A program made the position numbers and the translations under genes. A DNA stretch of 64,000 nucleotides from JAHELQ01 sp964491915 (lineage in GTDB: Bacteria; Acidobacteriota; Aminicenantia; UBA2199). The DNA lies in contig CAZBHS010000027.1 of NCBI GenBank assembly GCA_964491915.1, forward strand, positions 12,095 to 76,094. Reading direction: 5' to 3'. This document shows positions 17,847 through 26,982 of the stretch, piece by piece. The stretch's first letter is position 1, and each line of letters begins with the position of its first letter. The notes beneath the pieces were generated by a model. It did no database searches, was not told the origin of the DNA, and saw only the letters and a list, made by a program, of their open reading frames with translations.

Positions 17847-19941
17847 CGAGTCTCCTCAACAATTCGGTAATCTCCGGCTGATTGGGATTGATTTTTAGCG
17901 AAGCGGTAAACGCCTTATGCGCCTCGCCTTTCTGTCCCACCTGGAGCAAAGCGGCGCCTAGCGCATTTAACACCGTCGTATCACTATCATACTCTGCATT
18001 CGCCTTTAACAAGTTTTCCACCGCCAAATCATAGAAACCTTTGCGGAAATACGCCTTTCCTTTATAGGCATAATAATCGAATGCAGCTTCGGGAATGCCT
18101 TTCATGCCCTCGATAACCTCGATAACACGGTCATACTTTTTCGCCCGGAAAAGAAACGCCGTGTACACTTTCACCAATTCCGGGAAGCGTGGGTTCATTG
18201 ACAGAGCCTTTTGGTAATTGGCTTCGGCCAATGTGTCGTTTTTAAGACTCTCATACTGCCTCCCCAGCATCATGTACAACAAGAATTTATTTTGCCTGGA
18301 CAGTTTTTTGGAAGCGGACGGCGGATGGGAAATGACTCCGAGGGGCGAAATGGAGAAATCGCTCTCCGCCGTACCCAATACGTTGCCGTTCTGATCCATG
18401 ATCTTGGCGGTCATCAAGTACGTTCCGGTCCCCGGATTTTCTATATCGGTCTTGAAACAATATAAATCCGTTTCCTCAGGGAATTCAAACGGATAGACCT
18501 TACGGTACTCTTTGTAACCATGTTGATTTTTCACTTCCAACGCCACGTTAAGCTTGCCCTTGTAGGTTCCCTTTCGAACGCAAAAATACGAGAACAACAA
18601 TTCCCTCGTGCCGAATTCCCGGCGCGGATCGATCATCACCCGGTCATCCACAAAATTGTATGATGCGAAGAACAACTGGTTGGCGCGGCTAATCTGATAG
18701 CTGATGAGCGGTTGCCAAACCTTTGGCAGGCCTGGAGTCGGGGATTCTACCTTCACATTTCTCTCATAATAGGTTATTTCCCTATTTACTGAATTCTCGA
18801 TGATGGCGCTGAATTCGAATTCGCCGTCGATCGCGGGGAAATAATCGGCGATCACCAGCCCATGAGATAAAGAGCCCTCCAATTCCTCTTTTGAATAATA
18901 AAAGGGATAGTTCTTGGAGTATTGAAAAATAACGGAACCCTCTTTCTTCAAGAGGACTGTGAGTTGATAACTGAAATAAAACTTATCCTTTTTTTCCGAA
19001 TAATCCACGGACAACCGCTCAGGCAAAATCGAGAAATGAATCATATTGAGCTTTAGGATCGGATCCGGAAACACCGCCAAATCGCAGCGGCTGTTAATAT
19101 AATTTGTGGTAACACTCACATCCACCACCCCCTTGAAATTCAGAAAGTTCCTGGCATAGGTGGCATTGATGGCACGCTTCGGTAACTCATAAATCCTGGA
19201 CATCAAGATGGGGGATTGCAACGACGGGGTGAAGTTATAGAGCTCTTCGCCGGGAATCAAACTGAGAGACACTTCCGCCACTTGAGGATTCAATTCTCTG
19301 AGTTTTTGATAAATTTTAGCGTAATCGTTATCTTCAAACTCCCCGGTATGCCTCACCAGCAAATTTCCCGGCCCGTCCACAGTCGGAATATACAATTTAT
19401 AATCCCCCGCTCCGGACTTCTTATAGAACGCGACCCTGAATGCGGTCGGAAGCCCTATTTCAGGATTCCCATAATATTCCCATATTTCCACCGGGTAGAT
19501 CCCCCTGGTAATCACTTCGTTGCGACTGACAGGAGGGCCAAGAAGTATCCAAATTCTTCCCCGATCCGTTTTCCAGCCGGGTAGAGGGGAACCGAAACCA
19601 AAATAATATGACGCATAATTGAACCGCTTCATGTGCTCTTCTTCGAATTCATTCTCAGGCGTCCCCTTACTGGGGTCACGCTGATTCCAGAACATTGAGA
19701 TAAATGAATCCCGGTCGCGGTTATTGGTCAAATCCAAAAAGACCTTGCGCTCAAGGGGAGTGCTGATATGAGCCACAAGATCCCACCATGTTTGATATTT
19801 CTCATCCAGGCCCTTAAGTATCGAATTTGCCGAGCCATTGGTTCCGGCAGCGGACAGGAATGAACCGGCCCCGGGAAAATTTATCACAAGAATCCCAAAC
19901 AATACTAGTATCACCAATCTTATACACGTTCTGTTTTTCAT
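17824..19941 (-). CDS. Secreted GWxTD-domain protein with C-terminal TPRs (right arm)
   Basis: The 705-residue product has an N-terminal signal segment (about 8-32) and a GWxTD domain (about 45-210) with LERKVFLDL, FWNQRDPSKGTPENEF and GWKTDRGRIWILLGPP. A beta-rich middle and TPR helices follow (about 560-700; YYAYKGKAYFRKGFYDLAVENL, ASLKINPNQPEI). It is the mirror-arm paralogue of 4864-6954. No ribosome site is visible before the ATG at 19941. Instead TTGACT-N17-TATAAT ends 6 nt upstream, so the transcript should start on the A of the ATG (leaderless). Confidence 0.85.
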   Translation of the reverse strand: MKNRTCIRLVILVLFGILVINFPGAGSFLSAAGTNGSANSILKGLDEKYQTWWDLVAHISTPLERKVFLDLTNNRDRDSFISMFWNQRDPSKGTPENEFEEEHMKRFNYASYYFGFGSPLPGWKTDRGRIWILLGPPVSRNEVITRGIYPVEIWEYYGNPEIGLPTAFRVAFYKKSGAGDYKLYIPTVDGPGNLLVRHTGEFEDNDYAKIYQKLRELNPQVAEVSLSLIPGEELYNFTPSLQSPILMSRIYELPKRAINATYARNFLNFKGVVDVSVTTNYINSRCDLAVFPDPILKLNMIHFSILPERLSVDYSEKKDKFYFSYQLTVLLKKEGSVIFQYSKNYPFYYSKEELEGSLSHGLVIADYFPAIDGEFEFSAIIENSVNREITYYERNVKVESPTPGLPKVWQPLISYQISRANQLFFASYNFVDDRVMIDPRREFGTRELLFSYFCVRKGTYKGKLNVALEVKNQHGYKEYRKVYPFEFPEETDLYCFKTDIENPGTGTYLMTAKIMDQNGNVLGTAESDFSISPLGVISHPPSASKKLSRQNKFLLYMMLGRQYESLKNDTLAEANYQKALSMNPRFPELVKVYTAFLFRAKKYDRVIEVIEGMKGIPEAAFDYYAYKGKAYFRKGFYDLAVENLLKANAEYDSDTTVLNALGAALLQVGQKGEAHKAFTASLKINPNQPEITELLRRLDEETKTD

Positions 19942-19947
19942 GAATTA

Positions 19948-19976
19948 ATTATATTCAATAGGATGAATCAAGTCAA
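19948..19976 (-). promoter_or_regulatory. Sigma-70 promoter of the right GWxTD operon (leaderless)
   Basis: On the minus strand: TTGACT (19976-19971), 17-nt spacer, perfect TATAAT (19953-19948), then 6 nt and the ATG at 19941. Confidence 0.8.
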
Positions 19977-20048
19977 ATAATCGCCGTCCCATCACATTAA
20001 CTTTTTTCGCAGCGCCTACGTATGAAAAAATTATGAGCCATATAAATT

Positions 20049-20077
20049 TTGTATTTTTCGAAAGAAAATGGTAAAAT
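20049..20077 (+). promoter_or_regulatory. Sigma-70 promoter of the TPR gene at 20114
   Basis: TTGTAT, a 17-nt spacer and TAAAAT, about 36 nt before the ATG, which has AAGGAGA upstream. Confidence 0.6.
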
Positions 20078-20113
20078 GCAACATCAAGCAATCGATTTAA
20101 AGGAGAAGCGATT

Positions 20114-21151
20114 ATGACTAAGAAACTTTTAATTGTATTATTCATCCTGGTATTCTCGATCCAGGGGGCCATTCTTACAGCAGAGGTTTCTAAAAAAGCG
20201 TTGAAGCAAGTTACGAAAGCGGAAAAAGCCATCCAGAAAAAGGATCTGGCAAAAGCTTATGACCACTACAAAAAAGCGATTGAAATCGAACCGGAATATG
20301 CCGAACCCTATTTTGGCATCGCTCGCCTGTTGGTAGGCAAGCGCCAGTTCGATGCGGCTATCAAACAATTGGACAAAGCCCTCGAATATCAGCCTGAATT
20401 TCCAAAAGCATCGGAATTGTTGGCTAAAATATATTTTAACTTCGGTCAGCAGCACAACCGGAACCAGGAATTGGGCAAAGCCAATGAAAACTATCGGAAA
20501 GTCATTGCCGTACCCGGCGCCGCTACTGCCACGAAGGCCGTCTATTCAAAGGCGACCTATCAGATCGGACTTAACCTGTACACACTGCAGAATTTTGAAG
20601 AATCAAACAAAATGTTGAAAAAATTCACCAAAATTGAAGGTGTGGACACAGAATTTACCGAACTGTACAAAACCGCCATCTATGTGATAGGCGTTAACCT
20701 CACACAGATGAAGAGAAACGATGAATCCAACGAATACCTTTTGAAATACATCGAGTTGGATAAAGCCGCACCCAATGCGCAGTTAGCGCCAATCGCAAAC
20801 TTCTTGGTAGGCTCCAACAACTTCATGAAGTTGGAAAAAGAAGTAGAAAAAATCAAAAGCGACAAAGACAAAGAGAAGAAAAAACGGATTGCCGAATTAA
20901 CCAAGAAGCATGAAGAAAAAATCTTACCTTATCTCTTGAGCGCGATTGAATTGAAAGGCGATTTAGAACCGGCACTCATGACTTTAGGTAACTTCTACTA
21001 CTACTGCGACAATCTCGAAAAAACCAAAGAAACGTATGAAAGCCTCACCACCAAATTTCCCGGGTCCCCTGACATAGCAATGTATAAATCATTTTTAGAG
21101 GATATTAACATAGAGATCGAGAAAGAAAAAAAAACCAAGAAGAAAAAATAA
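20114..21151 (+). CDS. Secreted TPR protein
   Basis: 345 residues. A short signal peptide (about 1-22) is followed by a Lys-rich helical region and TPR repeats: KDLAKAYDHYKKAIEIEPEY (about 42-61), FDAAIKQLDKALEYQPEF (about 80-97), and later units around residues 130-215 and 270-325. The tail is a run of Lys and Glu. Such proteins act as periplasmic or outer-membrane-attached scaffolds. No catalytic motif is visible. The ATG follows AAGGAGA by 6 nt. Its product does not belong to the mirrored cluster, because a mirrored copy of the gene at 2685 would have to lie on the minus strand. Confidence 0.8.
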   Translation: MTKKLLIVLFILVFSIQGAILTAEVSKKALKQVTKAEKAIQKKDLAKAYDHYKKAIEIEPEYAEPYFGIARLLVGKRQFDAAIKQLDKALEYQPEFPKASELLAKIYFNFGQQHNRNQELGKANENYRKVIAVPGAATATKAVYSKATYQIGLNLYTLQNFEESNKMLKKFTKIEGVDTEFTELYKTAIYVIGVNLTQMKRNDESNEYLLKYIELDKAAPNAQLAPIANFLVGSNNFMKLEKEVEKIKSDKDKEKKKRIAELTKKHEEKILPYLLSAIELKGDLEPALMTLGNFYYYCDNLEKTKETYESLTTKFPGSPDIAMYKSFLEDINIEIEKEKKTKKKK

Positions 21152-21166
21152 AAGTTCAATAAATAC

Positions 21167-21191
21167 GAGACCGGGATCTCTTCCCGGTCTC
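21167..21191 (+). terminator. Hairpin without T-run after the TPR gene
   Basis: Perfect 10-bp arms GAGACCGGGA / TCCCGGTCTC with a 5-nt loop, 16 nt after the stop. The following bases are TCGCTTCCG, so the usual U-tract is missing. Confidence 0.5.
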
Positions 21192-21226
21192 TCGCTTCCG
21201 AAATATAATAAAAAAAAGATAATTTC

Positions 21227-21256
21227 TTGAGATATCCCCTGTAATTTGCGTATACT
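21227..21256 (+). promoter_or_regulatory. Promoter of the Ig-like protein gene (leaderless)
   Basis: TTGAGA, an 18-nt spacer and TATACT, ending 6 nt before the ATG at 21263. A TATAAT directly abutting the ATG is too close to the start to be the -10 box for this gene. Confidence 0.55.
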
Positions 21257-21262
21257 TATAAT

Positions 21263-21622
21263 ATGAAACAACATGTCATCTTTGGTTCAATTATCGTTCT
21301 ACTGACGATATCCATCCTTCAAGCCGGTACCGTCAACGTCATTTACCCAAACGGCGGCGAAGTGTTGAAACTGAATTCATCAATCAACATAAAATGGGCT
21401 TCCTCGGGAGTAGCGGGAAAGGTGGTGATCGTACTGTACCGGGGCGGCGTCAAATTCCATACAATCGCAGCCGGCGCACAGAATACAGGGATGTTCAACT
21501 GGCGCGTCACAGGGAACATTCCCGCGGGAGACCGCTACAGAATTCGCATCCGGTCGGCCGTCGATTTATCCATCAACGATTTTTCAGACTTTGACTTCAG
21601 AATTGCGCCTCCTACAAAATAG
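21263..21622 (+). CDS. Small secreted Ig-like protein (Kre9/KNH-type domain)
   Basis: 119 residues: a signal peptide (about 1-21, ending LQAG) and one beta-sandwich domain. The pattern NGGEVLKLNSSINIKWASSG, VVIVLYRGG and later IPAGDRYRIRIRSA is that of the Ser/Thr-rich GPI-anchored (Kre9/KNH N-terminal) family, which bacteria often carry in cell-surface proteins. Here the domain stands alone, so an adhesion or structural role outside the inner membrane is an inference. There is no ribosome site, and the promoter position predicts a leaderless message. Confidence 0.75.
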   Translation: MKQHVIFGSIIVLLTISILQAGTVNVIYPNGGEVLKLNSSINIKWASSGVAGKVVIVLYRGGVKFHTIAAGAQNTGMFNWRVTGNIPAGDRYRIRIRSAVDLSINDFSDFDFRIAPPTK

Positions 21623-21651
21623 TTAACTTTTTTCAAAAAAAAGAGTATAAT
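21623..21651 (+). promoter_or_regulatory. Promoter of the M1-type peptidase gene (near-leaderless)
   Basis: TTAACT, a 17-nt spacer and perfect TATAAT, ending 9 nt before the ATG at 21661. The predicted leader is 0-3 nt. Confidence 0.6.
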
Positions 21652-21660
21652 TATTTTGAG

Positions 21661-24060
21661 ATGAGACATTTGAGAATAATCCTACCTTTCGTTTTGATCA
21701 TTGTATCGTTCAATACCGCCCCGGCATCGACTGTGGAATTGCAAGACTATATCTCAACCAAAAATTGGGCCGCCCTCGAGTCGGTATTCATGGATGCGAG
21801 CCATGAAATCCTGAGAAAATACTTCACCCCTTGCCAGGGAATCAAGTTTGTGACGTTTGTCCAGGACAAGCTGACCTATAAGGCAAAATTCGAAAAATAC
21901 GCCGAAGTGGGCACCATCCTCTTTGAAAAAAAAGATGGGAAATATCTGAAGGCGGAAATCATCAACCAAATTAGCCCCCTTTATTTCATCGAAAGCTTCA
22001 ACAAATATACAGTCCAAAATTTGACCATCACATTGGGCGACGCCCGGGTAACCTTGCAGAATGGCTTCCTATATGAATCGATCCCCTTCAAGCAAGTCAT
22101 GCTGTTCAAAGGGCGGCTCAGATTCGAAATCGAACCCAGCGATGAGGAAGAACGTCTGACCTTGCAATATCTCTTCAAAAAAAACAAGGTGGAAACCGAT
22201 GGGGACTGGGGAATTTTCGTAGTGGGCGACAAGTCGTTCCTCAAAGGATTGGAAGTAGCGCCGGAGCCAGTCAATGACGACTCAGAGACACTCTCCCCCA
22301 CCCTTGAAATCTACAAGGAATACTTCGGCATCAAAATACAACAATTCAATGAATTCTGGTTCCTGCCGTTCAACAGCGAAGACAATCTGGTTATTTTCAA
22401 AAAAAACAAGGATGAATTATACCTATATGACTACAATCCCGTTATGGTTCCCGACACCCAATTGCGCACCTCGAAAAGTAGCAAGGTTCTATTGGCGTAC
22501 AACGCCCTAAAAAAGCCGAAGTTTATATTCGATCAAAAAGAAAAGATAAAAAAACTCAAGGTGGATTTGTTCTTCAATCCCGAATCGGAATTCCTCTCAG
22601 GCACCGTCAGACTCTCATTTCAGTTCCCCGCCACCTTTCGGGTGATACGGCTGGCCGAAGGTTTGAAGATTCGCGGCAGCCTGGATCCAAAAGCGAAAGA
22701 TTTATCGGTTCTCCGCAAAAACAATGTCTACTATTTCCTCGGAGCCGACACCAACCACCTGTCGTTTTTCTGGAAAGGTTCGATCAAGCCTCACACAGCA
22801 ATCGAAGATGTCTTCAAACAACGTCTCTCCGCATTGGACCAGGTAGAACGGGAGAATTATTTTTACCTTTCGAGGGACCAAAATTATTACCCTAACCCAG
22901 GCATCGATTTTACCGATACCGAATGCTCCATATCAGTCCCTTCAAAGCTAAACTGCCTGGCATCCGGGCAATTCGTGAAAAAACAAGAACTGAACCGGAA
23001 TATCTATCGATTCAGCAGTCCGGGCCTCAAAGGCATTTCTTTGGCCTGCGGCAATTTCACACTCCTGGAAACATTAAAGAGCAAAGTCCCCATCAACATA
23101 TACAGTGATCCGATGAGCCAGCCGATGCAGTATTTTGACCGCGACAACGTTTCCGGAGGCCTGAATTTTTTAATCTCCAAATTTGGACCCCCAGCCACAA
23201 AAGAGATCAATATTCTGTTTCAAAAGGGATATATCGAGGGGGGGGTCAGCGACCAGGGCTTCATTTTGTTTAATTACAGCCCTCACCTGAACCGCATGAT
23301 GGCCTCCCGGAGCGACACTCCCCTAATCAGCACCAAAAATAGCCCCATCAACTTCCGCAACGATTCCACCGACTACCTCATTCACGAGTTGGCCCATCAA
23401 TGGTGGGGAGGGATCACATCGTGGGATTCGTACCGGGACTTGTGGATAACCGAAGGATTGGCGCAATTTTCAGTCATCTACTTTTTACAAAACCAATTAC
23501 CGGAAAAACGCTTCAATAGAGTGTTGAAGAAAATAAAACGTTGGATCATGAATAAAAGCGACTCAGGACCTATCATCTACGGCAAGCGTGTCAGTCATAT
23601 GGGAAACGGTCGCGAGACCTTCCAGACAATCGTATACAATAAAACCGCATTTGTATTCTTGATGTTAAAAGAAATCATGGGGGAAAAGAAGTTTCTCAAA
23701 TCAATTCGTTCGATATTACGGGATCTGAAATTTAAAAGTGTAAATTCAAAACGTTTCATCTCTCATTTCAGCCAAAAAAACAAAACTGTATCCCGGTTCC
23801 TGGAGCAATGGATCTATTCACGCAAAATCCCCAAAATCTCGATCGAAAAATCCATCAACGGCGTCAACGGCGAGATTCGCATCACCCAGAAAAACACCGA
23901 TTTTATATTCCCGTTACGCGTAAAAATCCTGACGAGCAATAAAGAGGTTGTAAAATCTATCGTGGTAGACAGCAAGGAAAAAATCGTAAGGTTTCAGGAA
24001 AAAACGCCTATCCGGTCGATCCAGGTAGACGAAAGATATTCTTTGGTAAAAATCAATTAA
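21661..24060 (+). CDS. Secreted M1-family metallopeptidase-like protein
   Basis: 799 residues with a signal peptide (about 1-22) and a long N-terminal part with little recognisable similarity (about 25-290). A gluzincin catalytic domain follows: HELAHQWWGG (about residue 576) and a Glu 19 residues after the second His, in WITEGLAQF, make the complete HExxH-18-E zinc site of M1 aminopeptidases. The exopeptidase motif GxMEN is not present. GGVSDQG occupies its place, so amino-terminal specificity is uncertain. A substrate-binding Tyr is likely around IVYNKTAFVF. It is predicted to be envelope-located and transcribed from its own near-leaderless promoter. Confidence 0.8.
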   Translation: MRHLRIILPFVLIIVSFNTAPASTVELQDYISTKNWAALESVFMDASHEILRKYFTPCQGIKFVTFVQDKLTYKAKFEKYAEVGTILFEKKDGKYLKAEIINQISPLYFIESFNKYTVQNLTITLGDARVTLQNGFLYESIPFKQVMLFKGRLRFEIEPSDEEERLTLQYLFKKNKVETDGDWGIFVVGDKSFLKGLEVAPEPVNDDSETLSPTLEIYKEYFGIKIQQFNEFWFLPFNSEDNLVIFKKNKDELYLYDYNPVMVPDTQLRTSKSSKVLLAYNALKKPKFIFDQKEKIKKLKVDLFFNPESEFLSGTVRLSFQFPATFRVIRLAEGLKIRGSLDPKAKDLSVLRKNNVYYFLGADTNHLSFFWKGSIKPHTAIEDVFKQRLSALDQVERENYFYLSRDQNYYPNPGIDFTDTECSISVPSKLNCLASGQFVKKQELNRNIYRFSSPGLKGISLACGNFTLLETLKSKVPINIYSDPMSQPMQYFDRDNVSGGLNFLISKFGPPATKEINILFQKGYIEGGVSDQGFILFNYSPHLNRMMASRSDTPLISTKNSPINFRNDSTDYLIHELAHQWWGGITSWDSYRDLWITEGLAQFSVIYFLQNQLPEKRFNRVLKKIKRWIMNKSDSGPIIYGKRVSHMGNGRETFQTIVYNKTAFVFLMLKEIMGEKKFLKSIRSILRDLKFKSVNSKRFISHFSQKNKTVSRFLEQWIYSRKIPKISIEKSINGVNGEIRITQKNTDFIFPLRVKILTSNKEVVKSIVVDSKEKIVRFQEKTPIRSIQVDERYSLVKIN

Positions 24061-24081
24061 AACCGGACGCCCGGGAACCCT

Positions 24082-24414
24082 CTATCGAGAATTCCCGGAC
24101 AACCAACTCAAATATTTCTGTTCTCCGTTCACTATTGGAACAACAATTATTTCCGGTAATTCATAGCTGTGATTTTCCTGGATCAGTTTCTCCACCTCAG
24201 GGTAACTCTGCTCCCGGGTTCTGATCACTAACATAGATTCGGTTTCATTCCGAACCTTGCCCTTCCACCGGTAAATCGAGGTGAGCGGAGACGTAATCGA
24301 AACACCTGCGGCAATCCGTCGCTCTACCAGCATCCGGGCAATGTCTTGCGCTTTCTCCCTATCGTCGATAGTGGAAAGCACCAGGATAAAATCACTACTT
24401 TTTTTCACCTTCAA
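24082..24414 (-). CDS. cutA: CutA family protein (divalent-cation tolerance)
   Basis: 110 residues of the CutA1 fold: the start (LVLSTIDDREKAQDIARMLVERRIAAGVS), the central YRWKGKV and the ELPEIIVVPI segment are diagnostic. CutA1 forms very stable trimers in the cytoplasm. It binds copper in vitro, but its true role is unclear. The start is a TTG at 24414 inside the end of the upstream lipoprotein gene (20-nt overlap), with AAAGGA 5 nt before it. A GTG two codons later is an alternative. It is last in the gatC-gatA-lipoprotein-cutA run. Confidence 0.9.
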   Translation of the reverse strand: MKVKKSSDFILVLSTIDDREKAQDIARMLVERRIAAGVSITSPLTSIYRWKGKVRNETESMLVIRTREQSYPEVEKLIQENHSYELPEIIVVPIVNGEQKYLSWLSGNSR

Positions 24415-25207
24415 CGGTTTCCTTTGCCGGAGCGTCTTCGGTCTCTTCTTTTACCTCTTCCTCGGTAACCTCTTCTTTTTTATCTTTTTCCATTTCTTTC
24501 ACCAAAGCGGCGGCAACCTCTTCGGAATTGAAGTCTTCGAGGGTCTGGATTTTCAAAATGATGTAACGGTTCGGCAAGACTCTGTCTTCCACTTTCAGCA
24601 TATACTTTACCAGGACGAACACATAATCTTTCACATCGCCTTCGGGGAGTGTGATTTTGACATCGGTGCGGATATTGTAGACTTCACCATTGTAGATTTC
24701 CGCCCTATTATCGATACCGGCGGACAGACGTACAAGGGTTCTCTCTCTTTCGATCTCTCTTTTTACCCGGTCTCTCTCTTTCACGAGCTCTTTGTATTTA
24801 GCTTCAGCTTCTTTGAAAGCGGTTTCAGTAGCGGTCAAGTCTTCCTGCAATTCTTGTTTCCGCTTTCTGCTCCGGGTATCAGCGATCTCATCCTGGATAT
24901 CAAGCATCTCATCCCTCTTGTCACTCGCTTCCCGCGCCATATCCTGCATATCTTTTTTGACCTGAGTAGACTCCTTAATCAAAGCGGGAAGTTTGTACTC
25001 ACCGATAACCGGTTCGGCGATCGTGACAACCTCAAAAGATTTGTAGTCGATATTTTTGGGTTCAAGTGCCATTGAACCCATCGTATCACGGTCATTATGA
25101 ACCATGGCCTGGAAATACTGTGAGAGGGTTACCTCTTCCGGCTGCTGGCATGATGTCATGATCACGATTAAACCGAAAAGTGCAATTAACACGAGATGTT
25201 TTTTCAT
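24395..25207 (-). CDS. Lipoprotein with coiled coil, unknown function
   Basis: 270 residues. The signal peptide ends in a lipobox (VIMTSC, Cys at about 20). Residues about 80-145 form a highly charged coiled coil (KKDMQDMAREASDKRDEMLD onward). A beta-rich segment (about 150-225) follows, then an acidic Glu/Lys tail. The early part (LSQYFQAMVHNDRDTMGSMA) resembles the short helical start of many lipoproteins that sense or scaffold. AGGAGG precedes the ATG, 9 nt after gatA. No enzyme motif is visible. Confidence 0.75.
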   Translation of the reverse strand: MKKHLVLIALFGLIVIMTSCQQPEEVTLSQYFQAMVHNDRDTMGSMALEPKNIDYKSFEVVTIAEPVIGEYKLPALIKESTQVKKDMQDMAREASDKRDEMLDIQDEIADTRSRKRKQELQEDLTATETAFKEAEAKYKELVKERDRVKREIERERTLVRLSAGIDNRAEIYNGEVYNIRTDVKITLPEGDVKDYVFVLVKYMLKVEDRVLPNRYIILKIQTLEDFNSEEVAAALVKEMEKDKKEEVTEEEVKEETEDAPAKETVEGEKK

Positions 25208-25216
25208 TTTTGCCTC

Positions 25217-26614
25217 CTAAAAATGACTAATGATTTTATTCAATTTTTCTGACAAGATGAATATATTTTCCTCGTCGCCTACTTGCCCGATACATTGAAT
25301 CCCAACCGTAAGGTTTTGTCGATCGCAGTACCAGGGTATAGAAATTGCCGGATAACCGGCAAGGCTAGCAGGCGCCGTAAACCAATCTGACATATACATA
25401 TCTATGGGATTCGCTTTCGCGCCTAACTTAAACGGCAATTCTGGGGCCGTGGGAGTCAACAAAAAATCAACTCCCTGGAAATTCTCCCGGAATTCCCGCT
25501 TTAACATTTCCCTGAGAACATTGGCTTTTTTATAGTACTTATCATAATATCCAGCGCTCAGCGCGAATGTCCCAAGAAATATTCTCCGCTTCACCTCGTC
25601 GCCAAACCCTTTGGTCCTTGTGGAAAAATAGGTGCCGATCAGGTTTTCTTCATTCCGGCGAGCTCCATATCTGACGCCGTCATAGCGTGCTAGATTGGAA
25701 CTGGCTTCCGACGAAGTGATAATATAATACGCGTTTAACGCGTACTTCCACAAATCCGTGGTCACTATCCGGATCTTCAATCCCTCTGCCGTGAGACTAT
25801 CGATCAATTTCCGGTACGCATCCAGTATTACAGGATTGATGGTCTCCAACCACTTTTCATCCAACACACCGATGGTGCAATCATCGAGATTGACCGCCGG
25901 CCGTGTATGGGACGCGCTGGTGGAATCGAGGGGATCAATACCCGCAATCACCCGGTACAATAATTCTGCGTCCTCTAGATTAGACGCCATCGGTCCAATC
26001 ACATCCAATGACGACGCGAACGCCGCCAAACCATAACGGGAGACATTCCCGTAGGTGGGTTTTAGAGCCACAGTCCCGGTAAACGAAGCCGGTTGCCGCA
26101 CCGAACCGCCGGTATCGGATCCCAATGCCAACGGAACCATACCGGCTGCCACCGCGGCTGCCGATCCTCCGGAGGAACCGCCGGGAACATAATCCGGCGC
26201 AAGAGGATTCCGGGTGGGGGAAAAAGCCGAATACTCCGTCGAAGAGCCCATGGCAAATTCATCAAGATTGGTTTTGCCGATAATAACGGCGTCTTCCGCC
26301 AATATTTTTTCCACCACAGTGGCGGAATAGGGGCTGACATAATCATCGAGAATTCTCGAGCCGCAGGTCAGGCGAACGCCTTCCACCGCTATATTGTCCT
26401 TGACGGCAACAGGGATTCCAAACAACCTGCCGCGCTCTCCGGCTTTTTTATCCAGTTCTTTCGCTCTCTCCAAAACCTTTTCCCGTTCTATAGTGATAAA
26501 AATATGGTATTTTTCGTTTTCCGATTCGATAGAATCCAGCGCTTCGCTCATGACATCATGGACGGTCCTCGTTTTATACAGTTTCCTGAAATGATCAATC
26601 CCCTTCATCATCAT
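25217..26614 (-). CDS. gatA: Aspartyl/glutamyl-tRNA amidotransferase subunit A
   Basis: 465 residues of the amidase-signature family. The catalytic Lys (GIPVAVKDNI, about residue 71), the cis-Ser and nucleophile Ser in the Gly/Ser-rich block (GGSSGGSAAAVAAG then GSDTGGSVRQPA, about 146-177) are all intact. GatA frees ammonia from glutamine and passes it to GatB, which amidates mischarged Glu-tRNA(Gln) or Asp-tRNA(Asn). gatC directly precedes it with a one-base TAATG overlap. gatB is not in the window. Three ATGs stand in a row at 26614, 26611 and 26608. Confidence 0.94.
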   Translation of the reverse strand: MMMKGIDHFRKLYKTRTVHDVMSEALDSIESENEKYHIFITIEREKVLERAKELDKKAGERGRLFGIPVAVKDNIAVEGVRLTCGSRILDDYVSPYSATVVEKILAEDAVIIGKTNLDEFAMGSSTEYSAFSPTRNPLAPDYVPGGSSGGSAAAVAAGMVPLALGSDTGGSVRQPASFTGTVALKPTYGNVSRYGLAAFASSLDVIGPMASNLEDAELLYRVIAGIDPLDSTSASHTRPAVNLDDCTIGVLDEKWLETINPVILDAYRKLIDSLTAEGLKIRIVTTDLWKYALNAYYIITSSEASSNLARYDGVRYGARRNEENLIGTYFSTRTKGFGDEVKRRIFLGTFALSAGYYDKYYKKANVLREMLKREFRENFQGVDFLLTPTAPELPFKLGAKANPIDMYMSDWFTAPASLAGYPAISIPWYCDRQNLTVGIQCIGQVGDEENIFILSEKLNKIISHF

Positions 26615-26892
26615 TATTTTTTAATCACTTCAGATACGATAAAAAAATCTCCGTCGCTTTCAGGGGCATTGGACAGCGCCCCTGATTTTCCCAATCCGCT
26701 GTCCACAAAACGATCTTCTTGTAGGGGTGTACAGGGCAATTCAAAATCAAGATGGTCCCCTGCGTCAGAAATTGTATCAATTTCTTCCACCCAGGAGATG
26801 ATCTGTTGCATCTGCCGTTCGAATACAAATTCCTTACCAGGTTCCAATCTAATTCGCGACAATTCAATTATTCTACCTATATCTACTTCCAT
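26614..26892 (-). CDS. gatC: Aspartyl/glutamyl-tRNA amidotransferase subunit C
   Basis: 92 residues with the GatC pattern: IIELSRIRLEPGKEFVFERQMQQIISWVEEID (a helical hairpin) and a C-terminal block ending in ESDGDFFIVSEVIKK. GatC wraps around GatA and stabilises the GatCAB complex. Its stop overlaps the gatA start by one base. The ATG lies 9 nt after a TATAAT box and has no clear ribosome site, so the operon transcript should have a leader of only 2-3 nt. Confidence 0.92.
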   Translation of the reverse strand: MEVDIGRIIELSRIRLEPGKEFVFERQMQQIISWVEEIDTISDAGDHLDFELPCTPLQEDRFVDSGLGKSGALSNAPESDGDFFIVSEVIKK

Positions 26893-26901
26893 TTCTCTAA
26901 G

Positions 26902-26930
26902 ATTATAAAAAATTTATGCTTGAAAATCAA
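26902..26930 (-). promoter_or_regulatory. Promoter of the gatC-gatA-lipoprotein-cutA operon
   Basis: Minus strand: TTGATT (26930-26925), 17-nt spacer, TATAAT (26907-26902), 9 nt, then the gatC ATG. Confidence 0.7.
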
Positions 26931-26982
26931 GGAAAACCAGTAATAGAAAACACAAAATCGTTGTTTCCCAAAACAAATTACG

